Source: Patescibacteria group bacterium
GTDB lineage: Bacteria > Patescibacteriota > Minisyncoccia > Phycocordibacterales > UBA9973
Assembly (NCBI GenBank): GCA_018813625.1
Contig: JAHJBA010000055.1
Coordinates: 1-58,428 of the forward strand
Direction: 5' to 3'
Length of the DNA: 58,428 nucleotides
Shown: piece after piece, positions 32,593 to 40,947 of the stretch
How positions within the stretch are numbered: the stretch's first letter is position 1
Layout: the number at the start of each line of letters is the position of its first letter
Translations under genes and position numbers: made by a program
The notes under the pieces: model-generated
What the model was told of the DNA's origin: nothing
Seen by the model: the letters and a program-made list of their open reading frames with translations, nothing else
The model's database searches: none

Positions 32593-32681
32593 AATATTTG
32601 ATTTTTAAATTTCAATTTGAATAAGCTTCTGTCTGCATAGTAGCACAGATAGATAAAAAAGTAAACCCCCCTGTTTATATC

Positions 32682-34070
32682 TTATTGAGTCCTTTCAATC
32701 AACTTATACAGAAGCCGAACTGGAGTGCCAAGAGCCCCTTTAGCCAAATTTTCCCCTGCCATCGAAGTCATGCGAGGCGCAATATCGAGATGAACCCATT
32801 TAAAACCTTTTATAAATTGATGAAGAAAAATCGCAGCGTAAATTGCTCCGCCATCGCGGGAGTCTTTGTTATGGACATTAGCCCAATCGCCAAGATTTCC
32901 CTTTATTTCATTTTCGTATTCTTCCCAAAGTGGCAAACGCCAGACATAGTCCCCTGTTTTTTCGCCAATTTCCTCAAAAACTTTTGATAGATTATCATCA
33001 TTAGTAAAAATAGCAGTCGCCCGTTCACCTAAAGCCACAACCGCCGCACCAGTAAGAGTTGCAACATCAATCACAACTTCAGGATCATATTTTTGAGCAT
33101 AGGTTAAGGCGTCCGCTAAAATAACCCTACCCTCAGCGTCGGTATTCAAAATTTCAATAGTCTTTCCAGACATAGAACGAACCACATCTCCTGGACGATA
33201 ACTTTTTCCCGATGTCATGTTTTCGACTGAAGGAATCAATCCTATGACATTCTTTTTTAATTTCATTTTTGCAACAAGAGCCATAACATGAATTACCGAA
33301 GCTCCGCCAGACATATCCATATTCATTCCAAAAAGAGAAGAAGATGGTTTTAAGTTTATTCCACCTGAATCAAAGGTGACACCCTTGCCCACAAGTACGA
33401 TAGGTTTTTCTTCTTTGGGTCCAGCCAAATATTCCATAATAATAAATTTTGATTCTTCATCAGATCCGCGTCCGACAGAAAGGATGGCTTGCATATTTTG
33501 TTTTTCCATTTCTTTTTCACCTAAAACTTTTACTTTTACTGTTGTGCCCCTCACTGCCTCTTTTGCTTTTTCTACTAGAATTTTTGGCGTCATATCTCCG
33601 CCTGGCGTGTTGGCCAAAGTTCTTGTTTTATTCACTTCATCTGCAATAACACCTCCTTTCAACATTGCATTTTCTATCTCCTTTGTTGCTCCAAGTACAA
33701 AAACCTCCTTAATAAAATTAAAACCTTCTTCTGGTGGAGTCTTATAGTCAGTGAATTCATAATTAGCAAAATCAAGCTGGGAACCGATCATCTCTCCAAG
33801 CTCCAAGTCAGAAAGGTTCGTATTCTTAAATCTAAAATCATTAAAATTAAAAGCGATTCTTTCCGCTTTTACACCTTTTGCTACTACAATCATTTTTCGA
33901 ACGAGCAAAAATAACTTCCTTAGATTCATTTTGTCTGATTCGTCGCACTTCAAAAACAGAGCTTTTACTCCATTTTCTCTTATAATTTCGTCCTTATTCT
34001 TAGAGCTAACCACGACGAAAAGAGTTTCGCCGTTTATTTCTTTTACATTGTTTTTGAATATTATTTTCAT
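32682..34070 (-). CDS. pepA: Leucyl aminopeptidase (M17)
   Basis: This two-metal aminopeptidase releases N-terminal residues from peptides. The M17 signature NTDAEGR is present with the metal-ligand block GKGVTFDSGGINLKP before it and MDMSGGA between. The N-terminal macro-like domain is present. At 462 aa it is complete. It follows aspS by 3 bases in a trpS-aspS-pepA unit. Confidence 0.95.
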   Translation of the reverse strand: MKIIFKNNVKEINGETLFVVVSSKNKDEIIRENGVKALFLKCDESDKMNLRKLFLLVRKMIVVAKGVKAERIAFNFNDFRFKNTNLSDLELGEMIGSQLDFANYEFTDYKTPPEEGFNFIKEVFVLGATKEIENAMLKGGVIADEVNKTRTLANTPGGDMTPKILVEKAKEAVRGTTVKVKVLGEKEMEKQNMQAILSVGRGSDEESKFIIMEYLAGPKEEKPIVLVGKGVTFDSGGINLKPSSSLFGMNMDMSGGASVIHVMALVAKMKLKKNVIGLIPSVENMTSGKSYRPGDVVRSMSGKTIEILNTDAEGRVILADALTYAQKYDPEVVIDVATLTGAAVVALGERATAIFTNDDNLSKVFEEIGEKTGDYVWRLPLWEEYENEIKGNLGDWANVHNKDSRDGGAIYAAIFLHQFIKGFKWVHLDIAPRMTSMAGENLAKGALGTPVRLLYKLIERTQ

Positions 34071-34073
34071 AAT

Positions 34074-35489
34074 TTATTTTCCCAATTTAATTCCCAATTC
34101 TTTTAATTGCTTTACCCCTATCTCAGATGGAGATTTCATCGTCAAATCTTTTCCTTCACCATTTTTTGGAAAAGCAATGACTTCACGAATATTTGGTTCA
34201 TTTTCTAAAAGCATCATTAGCCGGTCAAAACCCCAAGCAATTCCCCCGTGCGGAGGAGTGCCAGAGCGAAAGGCTTCAAGCATGTAGAAAAGATTTTTTT
34301 CAACTTCTTCTTTTTTGACTCCCATTATTTCATAAACAGCGAGAAGCGCTTCCGGCTCATGGTTTCGGATGGATCCTCCACCTAGTTCAAAGCCATTCAA
34401 AATAATATCATACTGGTTCGTTAAAATATTCGGAATATTTTTTTTGTTCAATAAGTCATCGTGAAATTCAGACTTAGTGGCAGAAAAAGGATTGTGAGTA
34501 AAAGTCCATTCACCTTCTGCCTGCGGATTATTTTTATCGTCCGCTTTTTCAAAAAACGGAAAATCTATCACCCAACAAAAAGCCAGAAGATTTTTATTTT
34601 CTTTATCTTTTCGTAAATCTGGCCTATCACTACCATGTTTTTCCATCGCCTCTTTGTAAGAAATTCTTGGAAATGGAATTTCTTGTATTTCTTTGTCGGG
34701 ATATAATTTTTTAACAATTTCTATAAGCAAGGCTTCGTTCAGCGCCATGACATCTTCCCGATCAACAAAACTCATTTCCATATCTAACTGAGTAAATTCT
34801 GGCTGGCGATCTCCGCGTAAATCTTCGTCACGCATGCATTTTGCCATTTGGAAATATTTTTCCATGCCAGACGCCATTAGAAGCTGTTTATATTGCTGAG
34901 GCGCTTGAGGCAATGCGTAAAATTTCCCCTGATCAAGCCGTGAAGGAACAATAAAGTCTCTGGCTCCTTCCGCAGTTGATCTCGAAAGGATTGGCGTTTC
35001 AATTTCAGTGAAACCTTCCTTGTTCAAATAATCACGGATTAATTTTGCAACCTTATGCCTGTTGCGGATATTTTTCTGCATCCTTTCCCTACGCAGATCA
35101 AGATACCTTTTTTCTAATCTGTGCTCTTCTCCTATTTCATATCCGTTAGTAGATAAATCTATCGCCGGAGTTTCGGCTTTATTCAAAACTTCGATATTTG
35201 TGACCTCAAGCTCAACATCACCATTTAGTACATTTGGGTTAATATTTTTTTCCGGCCTTTTGTTTACCAAACCAATAATTTTCAAAACCCATTCAGGCCT
35301 TATTTCTTTGGCTTTTTCCGTAGCTTCAGCATGATTCGGCAATGAAACGCACTGAACTTTCCCGCTCATATCGCGCATATCAAAAAATACCATTTTGCCC
35401 TGATCGCGCCTTATGTCCACCCAGCCAGCAATGATTATTTCTTTGCCGACATAATCTTTCAAATCTTTTATATAAATTCTATTTTGCAT
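34074..35489 (-). CDS. aspS: Aspartyl-tRNA synthetase lacking the GAD domain
   Basis: This class II synthetase has an N-terminal OB fold (GWVDIRRDQGKMVFFDMRD), motif 2 with MRDEDLRGDRQPEFTQLD, and motif 3 GFDRLMMLL. In bacterial AspRS a GAD domain of over 100 residues lies between GSDxPDLR and the FxWVxDFP block. Here these are separated by only about 10 residues, so the insert is gone and the protein is 471 aa instead of about 590. It may be discriminating or non-discriminating. Confidence 0.95.
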   Translation of the reverse strand: MQNRIYIKDLKDYVGKEIIIAGWVDIRRDQGKMVFFDMRDMSGKVQCVSLPNHAEATEKAKEIRPEWVLKIIGLVNKRPEKNINPNVLNGDVELEVTNIEVLNKAETPAIDLSTNGYEIGEEHRLEKRYLDLRRERMQKNIRNRHKVAKLIRDYLNKEGFTEIETPILSRSTAEGARDFIVPSRLDQGKFYALPQAPQQYKQLLMASGMEKYFQMAKCMRDEDLRGDRQPEFTQLDMEMSFVDREDVMALNEALLIEIVKKLYPDKEIQEIPFPRISYKEAMEKHGSDRPDLRKDKENKNLLAFCWVIDFPFFEKADDKNNPQAEGEWTFTHNPFSATKSEFHDDLLNKKNIPNILTNQYDIILNGFELGGGSIRNHEPEALLAVYEIMGVKKEEVEKNLFYMLEAFRSGTPPHGGIAWGFDRLMMLLENEPNIREVIAFPKNGEGKDLTMKSPSEIGVKQLKELGIKLGK

Positions 35490-35509
35490 ATTAATGTTAA
35501 TTTAAAAAA

Positions 35510-36520
35510 TTAAAAATAATCAATTTTGATAGCCTTCCTAACTTCTTCCATTGTTTTCTTGGCTTCCTCTCTAGCCCTTTCTGTTCCATCTTCTAAAATT
35601 TTCATAATCTCACTTGGATTTTTTGCTAATTCTTCTCTTCTCTCCCTTATAGGTGCCAAGAATTTTTCCAAAACTTCTATTAGCCTTTTCTTTATTATTA
35701 CATCACCTAATCCTCCCTTCTTGTATTGTTCTTTTAATTTTTTAACTTCATTTTTGTCTTCGTCAAAAATATCTAAATAGATAAAAACTACATTACCTTC
35801 TACTTTGCCTGGATCTTCCACATGTATATGTCCAGGGTCCGTATACATGTCCATAACTTTTTTGGAAATTTCCTCATGACTATCTGAAAGATAAATCGCA
35901 TTGTTTAAAGATTTTCCCATTTTTGTACTTCCATCAATTCCAACTAATCTGGGCGTATCACCCACCTTGGGCTTAATGCGATCAAAAATCTTTCCATAAA
36001 AACGATTAAAATCATCCACTATTTCGTTTGCTTGTTCTATTACCGGCAACTGATCTTCTCCAACTGGAATAACATTTGCCTTGGCAAAAAGAATGTCGGC
36101 TGCCTGGGAAACTGGATAGCATAAAAAACCAGCTGGAACATCTTCTCCAAATCCTTTCTGTTTCATCTCATCCTTAACCGTCGGATTCCTCTTCAACCTA
36201 GCCAAAGTAACCAAATTCAAAAACAAAACCGTTAGTTCAGCAATTTCCGGAATTTCTGACTGTATAAACATAGTTGTTTTTTGGGGATCAAGCCCACAAG
36301 CAAGGTTGTCAAGTGCGACCTCAAGCACATTTTTTCTTATCTTCTCCGGATTGTCCGCATTATCGGTTAATGCTTGAATATCTGCGATCATATGAAAAGA
36401 CACGTCTGACTCTTCCTGTAGTTTTAATCTATTTTTTATCGAACCAACATAATGCCCCAAATGAAGCTTGCCAGTCGGCCTATCGCCAGTAAGCACTCTT
36501 ATTTTACTATCTTTTTCCAT
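35510..36520 (-). CDS. trpS: Tryptophanyl-tRNA synthetase
   Basis: This class Ic synthetase has HIGH as HLGH in GDRPTGKLHLGHYVG and KMSKS as KMGKS in STKMGKSLNNAI. At 336 aa it is normal. It is the first gene of trpS-aspS-pepA. A -10-like GATAAT lies about 10 bases upstream of the ATG. Confidence 0.96.
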   Translation of the reverse strand: MEKDSKIRVLTGDRPTGKLHLGHYVGSIKNRLKLQEESDVSFHMIADIQALTDNADNPEKIRKNVLEVALDNLACGLDPQKTTMFIQSEIPEIAELTVLFLNLVTLARLKRNPTVKDEMKQKGFGEDVPAGFLCYPVSQAADILFAKANVIPVGEDQLPVIEQANEIVDDFNRFYGKIFDRIKPKVGDTPRLVGIDGSTKMGKSLNNAIYLSDSHEEISKKVMDMYTDPGHIHVEDPGKVEGNVVFIYLDIFDEDKNEVKKLKEQYKKGGLGDVIIKKRLIEVLEKFLAPIRERREELAKNPSEIMKILEDGTERAREEAKKTMEEVRKAIKIDYF

Positions 36521-36598
36521 ATTGTTTTATATTATCATAATTTTCCCCATTTTAATAACAGTTTTGCTAACTTTTTAATTTTGATTATTTTTTCACCA

Positions 36599-36607
36599 TG
36601 CTAGAAT
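36599..36607 (+). promoter_or_regulatory. dnaB promoter (extended -10, leaderless type)
   Basis: TGC-TAGAAT (TAGAAT at 36602-36607) ends 6 bases before the dnaB ATG. A poor -35 (TTTTGA, 36579-36584) lies at a 17-base spacing. Confidence 0.55.
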
Positions 36608-36613
36608 AACCCA

Positions 36614-38005
36614 ATGGTAAAGGGTAGAAAAAATGAACTGCGTATTCCTCCACAAAGCATTGAATCTGAGAAGGCTGTTCTAGGATCCATAATGCTCCGC
36701 AAGGACGCAATGTATGAGGTCGAAGGTTTATTGAATTCGGATTCTTTTTACGTTGAAAAACATAGGATAATTTTCCAGGCAATGCTCGATTTGTCCCTCA
36801 AAAACCAGCCAATCGATATACTTTCGCTTTCAACGAAACTCGGTGAACAAAAATTGCTCGATAATGTGGGCGGAAACCAATATCTTGCAGAAATTATAAA
36901 TACCGTGCCCTCATCCACCAATGTCAAACACTACGCTGACATAGTTCAAAAAAAATATGTCCTAAGAAGATTAATTGAAGCTGCAGATTATGTTTCCGAA
37001 CTTGCCTTTGAAGAAGGCGACGATCATATTGACGATGTTTTAGATATGGCCGAGAAAAAGGTATTCAGTGTCGTATCATCCCCAGGGGGTCAAAAGTTTG
37101 TAAGCTTGAAAGATGAACTACCTGAAGCTTTTGAGCGCTTGGAGAAACTTCATGAACACAAGGGCGCCCTTCGAGGATTGCCGACCGGCTTCCGAGATTT
37201 AGATAACATTCTTTCCGGTTTGCAAAAATCAGATTTAATAATTTTAGCAGCAAGGCCCTCAATGGGTAAAACGACTCTCGCTCTCGATATAGCGCGCATG
37301 ACTGCCATCTTGCATGAAAAGTCGGTTGGAATTTTTTCTCTTGAAATGTCCTCTCAACAATTAGTAGACAGAATGCTCTCTGCGGAATCACGAGTAAATG
37401 CTTGGAATTTGCGCACGGGACGATTATCAGCCGACAGAGAATTTTCCCAACTTCGCGATTCACTTGATAAATTATCCAAGGCAAAAATTTATGTCGATGA
37501 CCAGCCAGGAAATTCGATAGTCAGGATGAAAGCGATTTCTAGGAGACTAAAAGCAGAAAAAGGACTTGACCTCATTATCGTAGACTACCTCCAGCTTATG
37601 ACCACTTCAAAAAATTACGACTCAATGGTAAATCAAGTCACAGAAATATCCCGCTCTCTAAAGAGCTTGGCAAAAGAACTTGATGTGCCGGTACTTGCGC
37701 TTTCCCAGCTCTCTCGTGCCGTTGAATCACGAGGTGGAAAACCAAGACTTTCCGACCTTAGAGATTCCGGCTCGATCGAACAAGACGCTGATGTTGTGAT
37801 GTTTATCCACCGAGAAGACAGGGGTAAGGATGAATCAGAGAAGACAAATATAGCAGAAATATTAATTGAAAAGCATAGAAACGGCCCTACCGGAAAGATA
37901 GAACTATATTTCGACGAGAAAACGACTACTTTCCTAAACCTTGAAAAGAGCAGTCTGAATGAATTCACCTCGGCTAAAATAGACGACAGTTTGAGCGAAT
38001 TTTAA
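36614..38005 (+). CDS. dnaB: Replicative DNA helicase DnaB
   Basis: This hexameric helicase has an N-terminal primase-interacting helical domain (about 1-150, with PPQSIESEKAVLGSI) and a RecA-like C-terminal domain. Walker A ARPSMGKT is at 213-220, Walker B is LIIVDYLQLM, and the arginine-finger region is near the end. At 463 aa it is complete with no intein. recR follows by 14 bases. Confidence 0.97.
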   Translation: MVKGRKNELRIPPQSIESEKAVLGSIMLRKDAMYEVEGLLNSDSFYVEKHRIIFQAMLDLSLKNQPIDILSLSTKLGEQKLLDNVGGNQYLAEIINTVPSSTNVKHYADIVQKKYVLRRLIEAADYVSELAFEEGDDHIDDVLDMAEKKVFSVVSSPGGQKFVSLKDELPEAFERLEKLHEHKGALRGLPTGFRDLDNILSGLQKSDLIILAARPSMGKTTLALDIARMTAILHEKSVGIFSLEMSSQQLVDRMLSAESRVNAWNLRTGRLSADREFSQLRDSLDKLSKAKIYVDDQPGNSIVRMKAISRRLKAEKGLDLIIVDYLQLMTTSKNYDSMVNQVTEISRSLKSLAKELDVPVLALSQLSRAVESRGGKPRLSDLRDSGSIEQDADVVMFIHREDRGKDESEKTNIAEILIEKHRNGPTGKIELYFDEKTTTFLNLEKSSLNEFTSAKIDDSLSEF

Positions 38006-38019
38006 CAGAAAAAATCAGC

Positions 38020-38631
38020 ATGGATATAATAGAAAAACTAACTGAAGTCTTTAAAGAATTTCCCGGTATCGGAGAAAGACAGGCACGGCGCTTTGTCTAT
38101 TTTTTAATGTCGCGAAATCCAAACTACACGGAAAATTTGTCTGACCTTATTCTAGATCTGAAAAAAGAAATAGCACAATGCAAAGAATGCTTTAGGCTTT
38201 TTATAAATAAAGATAATAGAAGCAAGATATGCGATATATGTGCTGATGCTAGTCTTGATTCTTCTGTTTTAATGATAGTAGAAAAAGATTCTGATTTGGA
38301 AAGCGTCCAAAAAAGCAGAATTTATCATGGAAAATATTTTATTTTGGGTGGGCTCGTACCCGTCGTTGAAAAAAATACAAAAAACAGAATTCGCATAAAT
38401 GAACTTATTGAAAAAATCAAGAGAGAAAAAAAAATAAAAGAAATAATACTCGCCTTCTCTTTAAGTCCACAAGGTGACCACACAGATTTTTACATAAAAA
38501 GCCAGATAAAAGACATTTGTGGACCGTTAAATATAAAAATTTCATCTTTAGGCAGGGGCCTTTCCACTGGAACGGAATTAGAATATTCCGACAATGAGAC
38601 AATAAAAAACGCCTTAAAAAATAGGCAATAA
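38020..38631 (+). CDS. recR: Recombination mediator RecR
   Basis: RecR loads RecA with RecO/RecF. An N-terminal helix-hairpin-helix (FPGIGERQARRFVYFL) is followed by a four-cysteine zinc finger (about 56-75, CKEC...CDIC). A Toprim domain (MIVEKDSDL) and a C-terminal beta part with GLSTGTELEY follow. At 203 aa it is complete. A terminator follows directly. Confidence 0.96.
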   Translation: MDIIEKLTEVFKEFPGIGERQARRFVYFLMSRNPNYTENLSDLILDLKKEIAQCKECFRLFINKDNRSKICDICADASLDSSVLMIVEKDSDLESVQKSRIYHGKYFILGGLVPVVEKNTKNRIRINELIEKIKREKKIKEIILAFSLSPQGDHTDFYIKSQIKDICGPLNIKISSLGRGLSTGTELEYSDNETIKNALKNRQ

Positions 38632-38657
38632 AAAAATCCGCGCAATTGCGGATTTTT
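38631..38657. terminator. Bidirectional intrinsic terminator after recR
   Basis: The stem TCCGC/GCGGA with flanking A6 and T5 has loop GCAATT. It also faces the convergent 161-residue gene. Confidence 0.8.
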
Positions 38658-38666
38658 CTTTTTGTA

Positions 38667-39152
38667 TCAGAGAATTTCTTTGTAATGTTTATCTACATGG
38701 ATTATGTCCATGTCCTTACCATAAAGAACTAAAATTTCTTCCCCGAAATTTCCATCAAGATACTCAATGGGTTCCAGGTGATAACCTCTTTTCCTTAATT
38801 TTTCCATCCTTTCCTTCTTGTAAAAAATAAAAGTTACCAAAAGTGGCATAACTGTCATACTCACCGAAATAATAATTGCTTCCATAAAAGAAAATTCAAA
38901 GTTGCTTATTTTAGAAACAAAAAAAGTTGTGAGAAGAAAAATAAATGAAACAATTCTTAACAACCACCTATCCCAAGTCATAACTAAAATCAAAGAAAAG
39001 GAAATTACTAGAATGCAAGAAATTGAAAAATAAATCATTAAAAATCCAATTTCTCCTCCTGATTCAAAATCACACATTCCTTTAGAAATGCATGCTATCC
39101 CAGCGATGCAAGCCAGGAAAATTCCTAAATTTTTTGGTTTTTTTATATTCAT
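38667..39152 (-). CDS. Four-helix membrane protein, unknown function
   Basis: I use the ATG at 39152 (161 aa; MNIKKPKNLG) because it precedes the first membrane helix; a start 57 bases upstream is possible. Four hydrophobic segments fill about residues 8-120. They are followed by a charged cytoplasmic tail rich in Glu and His (EPIEYLDG, HVDKHYKEIL). I recognise no family. It is a single-gene unit convergent with recR. Confidence 0.6.
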   Translation of the reverse strand: MNIKKPKNLGIFLACIAGIACISKGMCDFESGGEIGFLMIYFSISCILVISFSLILVMTWDRWLLRIVSFIFLLTTFFVSKISNFEFSFMEAIIISVSMTVMPLLVTFIFYKKERMEKLRKRGYHLEPIEYLDGNFGEEILVLYGKDMDIIHVDKHYKEIL

Positions 39153-39257
39153 ATTTTCAAAGTTTTTTAAAAAAATACCATGACTATACAAAAAAGGCAA
39201 TAGAAACAATGGCCATTCCTATTGAATAAGTAAGTTTCAATTTAGTCAAGATATCCC

Positions 39258-39286
39258 TTGACAATATATAACGTAAAGAGTATAAT
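39258..39286 (+). promoter_or_regulatory. Perfect-consensus promoter
   Basis: TTGACA (39258-39263) and TATAAT (39281-39286) with exactly 17 bases between is the only full sigma-70 consensus match I found in the window. The predicted leader is about 43 nt to the ATG at 39336. Confidence 0.88.
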
Positions 39287-39335
39287 CGTACTGAAAAGAT
39301 TTGTGTTATTTGATAAACTTTTAAAACAACATATT

Positions 39336-40535
39336 ATGAAAAAGATCAGTTTTCTGCTTGCATTTTTTGCATCATTTTTTTTCTTTCAGGTAATGGGTCA
39401 AAATAACCCTAAAAAAGACATCAAAGAAATAAGCCAAAAAATCAATGATGGCCAAAAGACAGAAGCCATCAAGCTTCTTTCGAAGCTCCAGACACCGGAA
39501 TTAACAGACAAGGAAGCATGCTTTTTCGTATGCTATTCTTATCTGAAGTTTTACTTTCCAAAAGACTCTGGAATGACAGAAGAATATATCGAGTGCATAC
39601 TCGATACCATTTCTAACGGAAAGCTATTATTTCAGACAATGCCGGAAACAGGAATCCTTTTTTTTACTCCAAAAACGAAAGCGAAAATCGTAAGACTTTC
39701 AAAAAACTTGATCGATGTTGACGGGGAGTCTTTCCAAAAACTACAAAAGTTTTACAAAGATACCCTCCTGCATATCCAAGAATATTCAGAGCAGGATAAT
39801 ATCATTAAGGAGAAAAAAGATCCGATAAAAATTACGGAGATACAAAATTACGATTCCCTGCAAGTCGCCAGAGATACTCAGTTTAAAAAACTGAAAGACG
39901 AAATCTCAAATTATCGTCAGATGCTTGGTGACACTATTGAAAAATACACCACGCAAGGAGCATTGACCGACTTGAAAAAAAATGCCCCCGAAGCATTGAA
40001 CGATTCTGTTTACCTAAATATCGAGGTTTACAGTATAGATTCGATGAAACTGGAAGCATATTTAGTTCAACCAACAGAAGGACAAATTTCTGTTGAGCAT
40101 TCTGTCGCCCAGTATTGTAATGAAAAAGTTAACGCATACGTAAAAAACGGTGTATACGAAATTCTACAGCGATGGTGCCACCTTACAGAGGGTGATACTC
40201 TAGAAATCTATGTGGAAATAATCGGTGAAGCTGATGACGTTTGGTCGGACACAACACAACTGCAAACTTTTTCAGAAGATTGCTATGGGATCGGATCACA
40301 ATTAAAACTCAAAGCCGGTGATAAAATAACGAATTATCAAATCGCCAACTTGAGAACATTGAATGCTCAAAAATTTTTGGGAGAAGGCATCAAAAAAACT
40401 GAAGCCGAAACCAAAAAAGTCATAAAGATGATAAAACCGCCTGATCTCAGTTCTGTGGACTGGCGAAAAAATGACAAGGAAGAAAAAGGCCCACAGTTTC
40501 GTAAAGAAACGATAATGTTGGTAAGGCAACCATAA
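39336..40535 (+). CDS. Secreted protein with possible OmpA-like C-terminus, unknown function
   Basis: I place the start at the ATG at 39336 (399 aa), which gives a clean signal peptide: MKKISFLLAFFASFFF, cleavage near VMGQ. The longer reading would begin inside the promoter. The mature part has a helical region that may be TPR-like (about 28-150) and a coiled-coil stretch (about 180-230). The end pattern VEIIGEAD then IANLRTLNAQKFL recalls the G-x-(A/T)-D and N-x-x-L-x-x-x-R-A motifs of OmpA-like peptidoglycan-binding domains, though divergent. The style resembles Bacteroidota secreted proteins, so transfer is possible. Confidence 0.65.
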   Translation: MKKISFLLAFFASFFFFQVMGQNNPKKDIKEISQKINDGQKTEAIKLLSKLQTPELTDKEACFFVCYSYLKFYFPKDSGMTEEYIECILDTISNGKLLFQTMPETGILFFTPKTKAKIVRLSKNLIDVDGESFQKLQKFYKDTLLHIQEYSEQDNIIKEKKDPIKITEIQNYDSLQVARDTQFKKLKDEISNYRQMLGDTIEKYTTQGALTDLKKNAPEALNDSVYLNIEVYSIDSMKLEAYLVQPTEGQISVEHSVAQYCNEKVNAYVKNGVYEILQRWCHLTEGDTLEIYVEIIGEADDVWSDTTQLQTFSEDCYGIGSQLKLKAGDKITNYQIANLRTLNAQKFLGEGIKKTEAETKKVIKMIKPPDLSSVDWRKNDKEEKGPQFRKETIMLVRQP

Positions 40536-40540
40536 AAATA

Positions 40541-40571
40541 AAAATCCCTAGTTTCCAAAATTAGGGATTTT
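40541..40571. terminator. Bidirectional intrinsic terminator
   Basis: The arms AAAATCCCTA (40541-40550) and TAGGGATTTT (40562-40571) have T-runs on both strands. It ends the secreted-protein gene and the convergent rplU. Confidence 0.88.
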
Positions 40572-40573
40572 TT

Positions 40574-40891
40574 TTATTTAATTGAGAGTATTTTTACTTT
40601 AAAAAATGGCTGACGGTGGCCGTTTCTGCGCAGATAACGTGATTTCTGCTTGTATTTTACAACTAAAATTTTTCTACTTCGTCCAACCTGTTCTATCTCC
40701 GCATCAACTTTTGCACCTGTAATATAAGGAGTACCTATGGTGGTATCTTTTCCATCATCAACCATAAGAACCTTGTCAAAAGAGACCTTATCTCCTTTCT
40801 TAAATTCCCCTTTTATCTTCTCGATCGAAATTACATCCCCCTTTGAGACTTTATACTGTTTTCCACCTGTTTTTATTACTGCAAATTCCAT
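40574..40891 (-). CDS. rplU: 50S ribosomal protein bL21
   Basis: This 105-residue protein starts at the ATG at 40891 (MEFAVIKTGGKQYKV), the universal bL21 beginning. A longer reading to 40930 would pass through the promoter. The C-terminal RRNGHRQPFFKVKI is the conserved rRNA-binding end. bL21 binds 23S rRNA domain I. bL27 (rpmA), its usual neighbour, is not adjacent. The mRNA is probably leaderless, since the -10 box ends 7 bases upstream. Confidence 0.96.
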   Translation of the reverse strand: MEFAVIKTGGKQYKVSKGDVISIEKIKGEFKKGDKVSFDKVLMVDDGKDTTIGTPYITGAKVDAEIEQVGRSRKILVVKYKQKSRYLRRNGHRQPFFKVKILSIK

Positions 40892-40898
40892 AAAACCA

Positions 40899-40941
40899 AT
40901 ACTAACAAAATTTTGAGAAAATGCAAGCATTTTGCTATAAT
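40899..40941. promoter_or_regulatory. Overlapping divergent promoters (rplU minus, AI-2E transporter plus)
   Basis: Minus: -35 TTGCAT (plus-strand 40921-40926), 16-base spacer, extended -10 TGT-TAGTAT (TAGTAT at 40899-40904), 7 bases to the rplU ATG. Plus: -35 TTGAGA (40913-40918), 17-base spacer, extended -10 TGC-TATAAT (TATAAT at 40936-40941), 6 bases to the transporter ATG. The two promoters share DNA, so polymerases cannot occupy both at once. Confidence 0.75.
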
Positions 40942-40947
40942 ATCCTT

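Noticed and set aside
40921..40947. The longer N-terminus of the AI-2E transporter (start at 40921).
   Set aside because: The extra codons span the extended -10 box, and the ATG at 40948 starts a normal family N-terminus.
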